A stretch of DNA of 64,000 nucleotides from Anaerolineales bacterium. GTDB taxonomy: Bacteria > Chloroflexota > Anaerolineae > 4572-78 > NAK82. The position numbers were made by a program, and so were the translations under genes. Below, piece by piece: positions 60,662 to 64,000 of the stretch. The notes beneath the pieces are model-generated. The model ran no database searches. It saw only the letters and a program-made list of their open reading frames with translations, and was not told where the DNA came from. Numbering within the stretch: the stretch's first letter is position 1; each line of letters begins with the position of its first letter. The stretch lies in NCBI GenBank assembly GCA_020343875.1, contig CP070811.1, forward strand, positions 3,601,127 through 3,665,126, in the 5' to 3' direction.

Positions 60662-62650
60662 TTAGACCATTTCACCGTACAGGGCAGCCTGTCGCTCGGC
60701 GAAGGGCAGTTCTACCAGTTCCAGCATGCGTGCGTCGCCGCTCTTACCCCACTTGCTGGCGTCGTATTTGGGGAGCTTAAGAGCTTCACGCCGCTCGTCG
60801 ATGTGAGCCAGGGTATTCTGCAAGATTTCATCGGGGTCGGTGATGAACTCCAGGCGGCCGCCAAACTTGTCGCGCCAGCCTTCGCTGATGAGGCGGCTGA
60901 CTTCCTCGCTCCCTTTGACCGGGTTGGTGGTACCCATAATCACATACGCGCCCGAAGCAGCCGCATAAGTAGCAATCGCCATGGCCTTTTCACTCATCCA
61001 CTCGGGTGCCATGCCGACCGCAGGTATGTCGCTGATGTCGTCACCCAAGCCGCCTTCACTGGCCATTTGGCTCAACACGGTCAGGATACGGCTGTTATCC
61101 ACGCAGGAACCCATATGCAGCACGGGGGGCATACCTACAGCCTCGCACACCTCACGCAAGCCAGGGCCTGCATATTCCAGGGCCGCCTCACCCAGTAGAT
61201 AGCCTTCCTTGGCGCTGGCAATTGCGCCGCAGCCAGTCTGTACCACCAACACATCATTCTTGAGGAACTCTGTGACCAGGTATCGGTGCTGCCAGTCCTG
61301 AGTCACGCGCGGGTTGTTGCAGCCAATATTGGCAACCACCCCCCGGATACGTCCAGCGGCGATGGCATCGTTGAGCGGCCGGAAAGAACCTCTCAATACA
61401 CCGCCCAGGGCATAATTTACATACTCGTGAGAGAAGCCGGCCACCAGATCAGAGCTGACATCGGGGATATGGGTCTCACCCCGATTGGCGAAGTTGTCAA
61501 TGGCCCGGCGCACGATTTGCCTGGCGATTTGCATGGCATGGTGCTCATCGAACTCTATGTGGGTGGCGCCGCTGATTTTCACCTTGGGAGAAGTGGTGAT
61601 CACCTCGGTATGGAACTTCTCGGACAGCGGAACCAGGGCCTGCATGATGCACTGCACGTCCACCACCATAGCCTCGACGGCGCCGGTCAGGATAGCCAAC
61701 TCCTGGTGCAAGAAGTTGCCGGCGCTGGGTACCCCCTGGCGCACCAGCGTCTCGTTGGAAGTGCAGCAGATACCAGCCAAGTTGATGCCCTTGGCTCCCT
61801 TGCTGCTGGCATACTCAAGCAACTCCGGGTCGCCAGTGGCAGCCAGAATCATCTCGCTCAGAGTAGGCTCGTGGCCGTGGACAACAATATTAACTTCGTC
61901 ATGCTTGAGAACGCCCAGGTTTGCCTGCCCAACCAGCGGGCTGGGGGTGCCAAAGAGCACATCCGAGATGTCGGTGGCCAGCATGCTCCCGGCCCAACCA
62001 TCTGAAAGGGCGCATCGGATAGCAGCATCCAAGATGTGATCAGGCTCCTGGTCATCACCCATGTGAGTCCGGTGCAAAACATCCACTACTTCGCGATCAA
62101 TGCCACGCGGGACGTAGTTCAATTCTCGCCACAATTTCTGTCGCTTGGCCGGAGCCCGCTTGATATAGGCAACCTCACCGGTTTGCTGACCGAACTGGGC
62201 AATAGCAATGTCAGCCACGTCAGAGGCGATTTCTTCCACCGAGCGACCGTCCACAGGAACGCCCAGCGTCTCGGCCATGCTGTACAGCTTGTAAGGATCA
62301 CGCACTTTGTAATCGGAGCCTTTTACGGTGGCAGCCGCTTTGAGCGTAAAGGCCATGTCACGTCCGTGGTCGGAGTGAGCCGCCGCGCCAGCAGCCACGG
62401 CCCGGGCAAAGTTGCGGGCCACGATCGTTTCTACGGTGGCACCACACACGCCAACCTGGCCCTCTTTCACCACTCGGCAGGGTCCCATAAAGCAGTTCTT
62501 GCAGCAGAGGCCGTCGGCCCCAATCGGGCAAGGTGACATGGTATCGGCCCGGCTAAAGGCAGTGCTCAAACCAGATTCCTCGGCTAGCTTCAGCATCTGA
62601 ATGGCAGCCGGGTCTGCGCTACGCTCCTCAGGTGTTCGTGCTCTAGGCAT
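60662..62650 (-). CDS. acsA: Ni-containing carbon monoxide dehydrogenase catalytic subunit
   Basis: A 662-residue CODH that interconverts CO and CO2. Cys41, 49, 50, 53, 58 and 69 form the D and B clusters (CPIGADGLCCKNCFMGPC). C-cluster ligands appear in GICCTSNETLVRQG, ANIGCNNPRV, VQTGCGAIAS and HMGSCVDNSR. It delivers CO through a tunnel to AcsB, encoded 18 bp downstream. AAGGAGTACTTATT precedes the ATG. It could equally be named cooS. Confidence 0.97.
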   Translation of the reverse strand: MPRARTPEERSADPAAIQMLKLAEESGLSTAFSRADTMSPCPIGADGLCCKNCFMGPCRVVKEGQVGVCGATVETIVARNFARAVAAGAAAHSDHGRDMAFTLKAAATVKGSDYKVRDPYKLYSMAETLGVPVDGRSVEEIASDVADIAIAQFGQQTGEVAYIKRAPAKRQKLWRELNYVPRGIDREVVDVLHRTHMGDDQEPDHILDAAIRCALSDGWAGSMLATDISDVLFGTPSPLVGQANLGVLKHDEVNIVVHGHEPTLSEMILAATGDPELLEYASSKGAKGINLAGICCTSNETLVRQGVPSAGNFLHQELAILTGAVEAMVVDVQCIMQALVPLSEKFHTEVITTSPKVKISGATHIEFDEHHAMQIARQIVRRAIDNFANRGETHIPDVSSDLVAGFSHEYVNYALGGVLRGSFRPLNDAIAAGRIRGVVANIGCNNPRVTQDWQHRYLVTEFLKNDVLVVQTGCGAIASAKEGYLLGEAALEYAGPGLREVCEAVGMPPVLHMGSCVDNSRILTVLSQMASEGGLGDDISDIPAVGMAPEWMSEKAMAIATYAAASGAYVIMGTTNPVKGSEEVSRLISEGWRDKFGGRLEFITDPDEILQNTLAHIDERREALKLPKYDASKWGKSGDARMLELVELPFAERQAALYGEMV

Positions 62651-62706
62651 AATAAGTACTCCTTTACTATAGTAAGTGCCCTTCTTTTCTCACCGGGCAA
62701 CTATCC

Positions 62707-63249
62707 CTAATAACGTCGGAATTCCCCACTCAATTTCAAATCCACCTGGTTGGTCTTGGTCACTCGAACGCCAAGCGCATTCCAGGCCGGGTCCTTGGCA
62801 TTGGGCAGCGGGGAAGGCGAAGAGAAGATAGCCCCGTTGCCCGCTTGATACCCTGCCTGTTCAAGTATGCGGTTGATGTCGTCAACCGAGATAGCTGACG
62901 GTTCGTACGCCACCTGAACCTGCCGCCAAGCCGAGCTGGCCCACACTTCCTCCACCCCCGGCACCGCCAGCAGCGCCTGGCGCACGGCGATCACGTGATG
63001 ATCAGCATACATCGAAGGAACATCAAAAAGCGCGTTTTCCATATCTGTCTCCTTTTTAATCAGCTGTTGAGCTAGTGCCATCACGGCTTTGGCTTCGTAA
63101 CGACGGTGTCCTCCCAAAGTCTTGACCGAAGGAAGTTTGCCTGCCTCGGCCCAACGCGCAACCGTGCTGGGAGACACCTGAAAAATCTCCGCCACTTCGG
63201 CACGCGTTAGAAGACGGGCACCAGAATCTTTCAGTATGTTCATAGGCAT
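62707..63249 (-). CDS. HTH (BldC/excisionase-type) regulator fused to a cysteine-less HMA-like domain
   Basis: A 180-residue regulator. Residues about 10-60 are a MerR/BldC-type winged helix (LLTRAEVAEIFQVSPSTVARWAEAGKLPSVKTLGGHRRY). Residues about 75-140 follow the ferredoxin-like HMA pattern (FDVPSMYADHHVIAVRQALLAVPGVEEVW ... YEPSAISVDDINRILEQAGY) but the metal motif MxCxxC is MYADHH. First gene of the CODH/ACS cluster, 56 bp before acsA. The ATG at 63249 has GGGGGAG upstream; the frame to 63366 crosses the repeats and is rejected. Ligand unknown. Confidence 0.82.
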   Translation of the reverse strand: MPMNILKDSGARLLTRAEVAEIFQVSPSTVARWAEAGKLPSVKTLGGHRRYEAKAVMALAQQLIKKETDMENALFDVPSMYADHHVIAVRQALLAVPGVEEVWASSAWRQVQVAYEPSAISVDDINRILEQAGYQAGNGAIFSSPSPLPNAKDPAWNALGVRVTKTNQVDLKLSGEFRRY

Positions 63250-63318
63250 TTTTGCTCCCCCTCGGCGACAAAGACACACGCCTTGCCCGTCATCATTGGC
63301 AGGTGGCGTGTGCAATTC

Positions 63319-63343
63319 TTGCGCGTTTTGCGCGTTTTGCGCG
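63319..63343. repeat. Three TTGCGCG repeats upstream of the CODH/ACS regulator
   Basis: TTGCGCG begins at 63319, 63328 and 63337, an exact 9-bp period. It lies between a possible -10 box (TATATT, minus strand, 63360-63355) and the start codon at 63249, in the 5' leader. A candidate autoregulatory site. Confidence 0.65.
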
Positions 63344-63405
63344 CTACGCACACTAATATACCCCACATTTGGCCGGGGAAAAAGATGCAGATTGCCTATA
63401 TTTAC

Positions 63406-63421
63406 TAGTGCATGTGCACTA
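63406..63421. promoter_or_regulatory. Palindromic candidate operator TAGTGCA-TG-TGCACTA
   Basis: Perfect 7-bp arms around a 2-bp centre, about 45 bp upstream of the possible -10 box of the regulator gene. Fits an activator or repressor site for the CODH/ACS operon. The surrounding 63250-63478 shows no gene. Confidence 0.55.
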
Positions 63422-63478
63422 TCTTTCTAGCGGCTATCCAAAGCAGTGTAGATTGGGATAGGACATGGGAAGCTCACA

Positions 63479-64000
63479 TCAGACAAGTCCATGTTCATAA
63501 GCGTAGGATACCGCTTCCAGCCGACTATGAACATGAAGCTTGTAGAGGATGTTTTGAACGTGGTTGCGCACGGTCGAAGGACTGATTGATAGAGACTGAG
63601 CTATGTCGGAAGTGCTCAGTCCTTGCGCCAGGAGGGACAGCACCTCCCGTTCGCGATTTGTCAGATCTTGTGCCAGAGACTTTGACGGCCCAGAGGAAAC
63701 AGCCTGAGGAAAGCTGCCACTCCGCAGCCCTCTAGCAGCGTCCATCACTTGACGCGTGAATTGCTCGCTCTGCTTCTGTTGTGTGGCGTCACGAAACAGG
63801 TGGACGACCAAGAGGTTCGTATCATCGGAGGTGGAGCAAGCCAGGATGCTGACGTTGATCCAACGGGTTTCACCAGACTTGGTATGAGCACAGGTATCAT
63901 AACTGGTCACCGGGCTCCTGGTGAAGGCAGTGGACGCCACGTAGCAGTGGTGACGGCATATCACCTGCCCCTCGTCGTCGCGCCCGGCCAGCACTTCGTG
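63479..64000 (-). CDS. PAS-like/LuxR-type transcriptional regulator, N-terminal part outside window
   Basis: The frame is open to the right edge, so the 5' end is missing. The visible 173 residues start in a PAS-like sensor (HEVLAGRDDEGQVICRHHCYV, then GETRWINVSILACS) containing several Cys and His, followed by a LuxR HTH (LTNREREVLSLLAQGLSTSDIAQSLSISPSTVRNHVQNILYKL). It is transcribed toward the CODH/ACS operon and could regulate it; this is inference from position. Confidence 0.85.
   Translation of the reverse strand, partial: HEVLAGRDDEGQVICRHHCYVASTAFTRSPVTSYDTCAHTKSGETRWINVSILACSTSDDTNLLVVHLFRDATQQKQSEQFTRQVMDAARGLRSGSFPQAVSSGPSKSLAQDLTNREREVLSLLAQGLSTSDIAQSLSISPSTVRNHVQNILYKLHVHSRLEAVSYAYEHGLV

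Overview
The window reads as one contiguous piece of bacterial chromosome with no rRNA operon, CRISPR array, prophage or insertion sequence. Gene content suggests a member of the Chloroflexota, probably an Anaerolineae-like anaerobe. Supporting features are Ser/Thr/Pro-rich lipoproteins and a zinc-ribbon/TPR/propeller protein, a polyprenol-linked mannosyltransferase, an F-type ATP synthase operon next to mreB and rex, and a complete carbonyl branch of the Wood-Ljungdahl pathway with a bacterial-type acetyl-CoA synthase. The phylum assignment is an inference from protein style and gene order; there is no marker RNA to confirm it. Many promoters are textbook sigma-70 boxes with 17-bp spacers, several of them so close to the start codon that the mRNA must be leaderless or nearly so.

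Region 1 (1-7.3 kb): end of a DASS/SLC13 transporter, a polyprenyl-phosphate type GT2 glycosyltransferase, two surface or extracytoplasmic proteins in overlapping reading frames, tRNA-Pro(UGG) with its own promoter and terminator, a YbaK-type Cys-tRNA(Pro) deacylase beside that tRNA, and a lipoprotein glycoside hydrolase. A short phased tandem repeat lies upstream of the hydrolase.

Region 2 (7.3-14.2 kb, minus strand): a three-gene operon of radical SAM/HhH DNA-repair protein, CcrM-like adenine methyltransferase with RAMA tail, and AlbA_2/GHKL ATPase-like protein. It is driven by a consensus promoter whose spacer is a perfect LexA-type SOS box. Next come rsmA and a YabE-like G5/3D cell-wall protein, then the SRP RNA and two tRNA-Ser genes.

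Region 3 (14.2-35.3 kb): sucCD, a GT-C mannosyltransferase, a STAS anti-anti-sigma protein, a MacAB-like ABC exporter, a Yip1 protein, rex with its own operator, mreB, the full atp operon (atpIBEFHAGDC), fabF and a ferritin. The c subunit has a proton-type rather than a sodium-type binding site.

Region 4 (35.3-44.9 kb): a 660-bp leader region with structured and palindromic elements, a second ABC exporter whose permease is an in-frame tandem duplication, its HlyD partner built of 40-residue repeats and its ATPase. A GH57-dual-specificity phosphatase-GH4 operon follows on the other strand.

Region 5 (45-64 kb, minus strand): a Wood-Ljungdahl cluster transcribed in the order HTH/HMA-like regulator, CODH (acsA/cooS), acetyl-CoA synthase (acsB), two CBS-domain proteins, acsD, acsC, acsV (RACo activator), acsE, malic enzyme, a TrxR-like flavoprotein lacking its CxxC, a fused MetV-MetF, a phosphoesterase, an aldo/keto reductase and cooC. 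These genes fix CO2/CO and a methyl group into acetyl-CoA (or run it backwards), mature the nickel centre, reactivate the corrinoid protein and make the methyl donor. Formate dehydrogenase, formyl-THF synthetase and folD are not in the window. A PAS/LuxR regulator runs off the right edge.

The strongest candidates for new biology are the SOS-controlled repair/methylation/ATPase operon, the CBS pair and the cysteine-less HMA regulator embedded in the CODH/ACS operon, and the FAD protein paired with MetVF.
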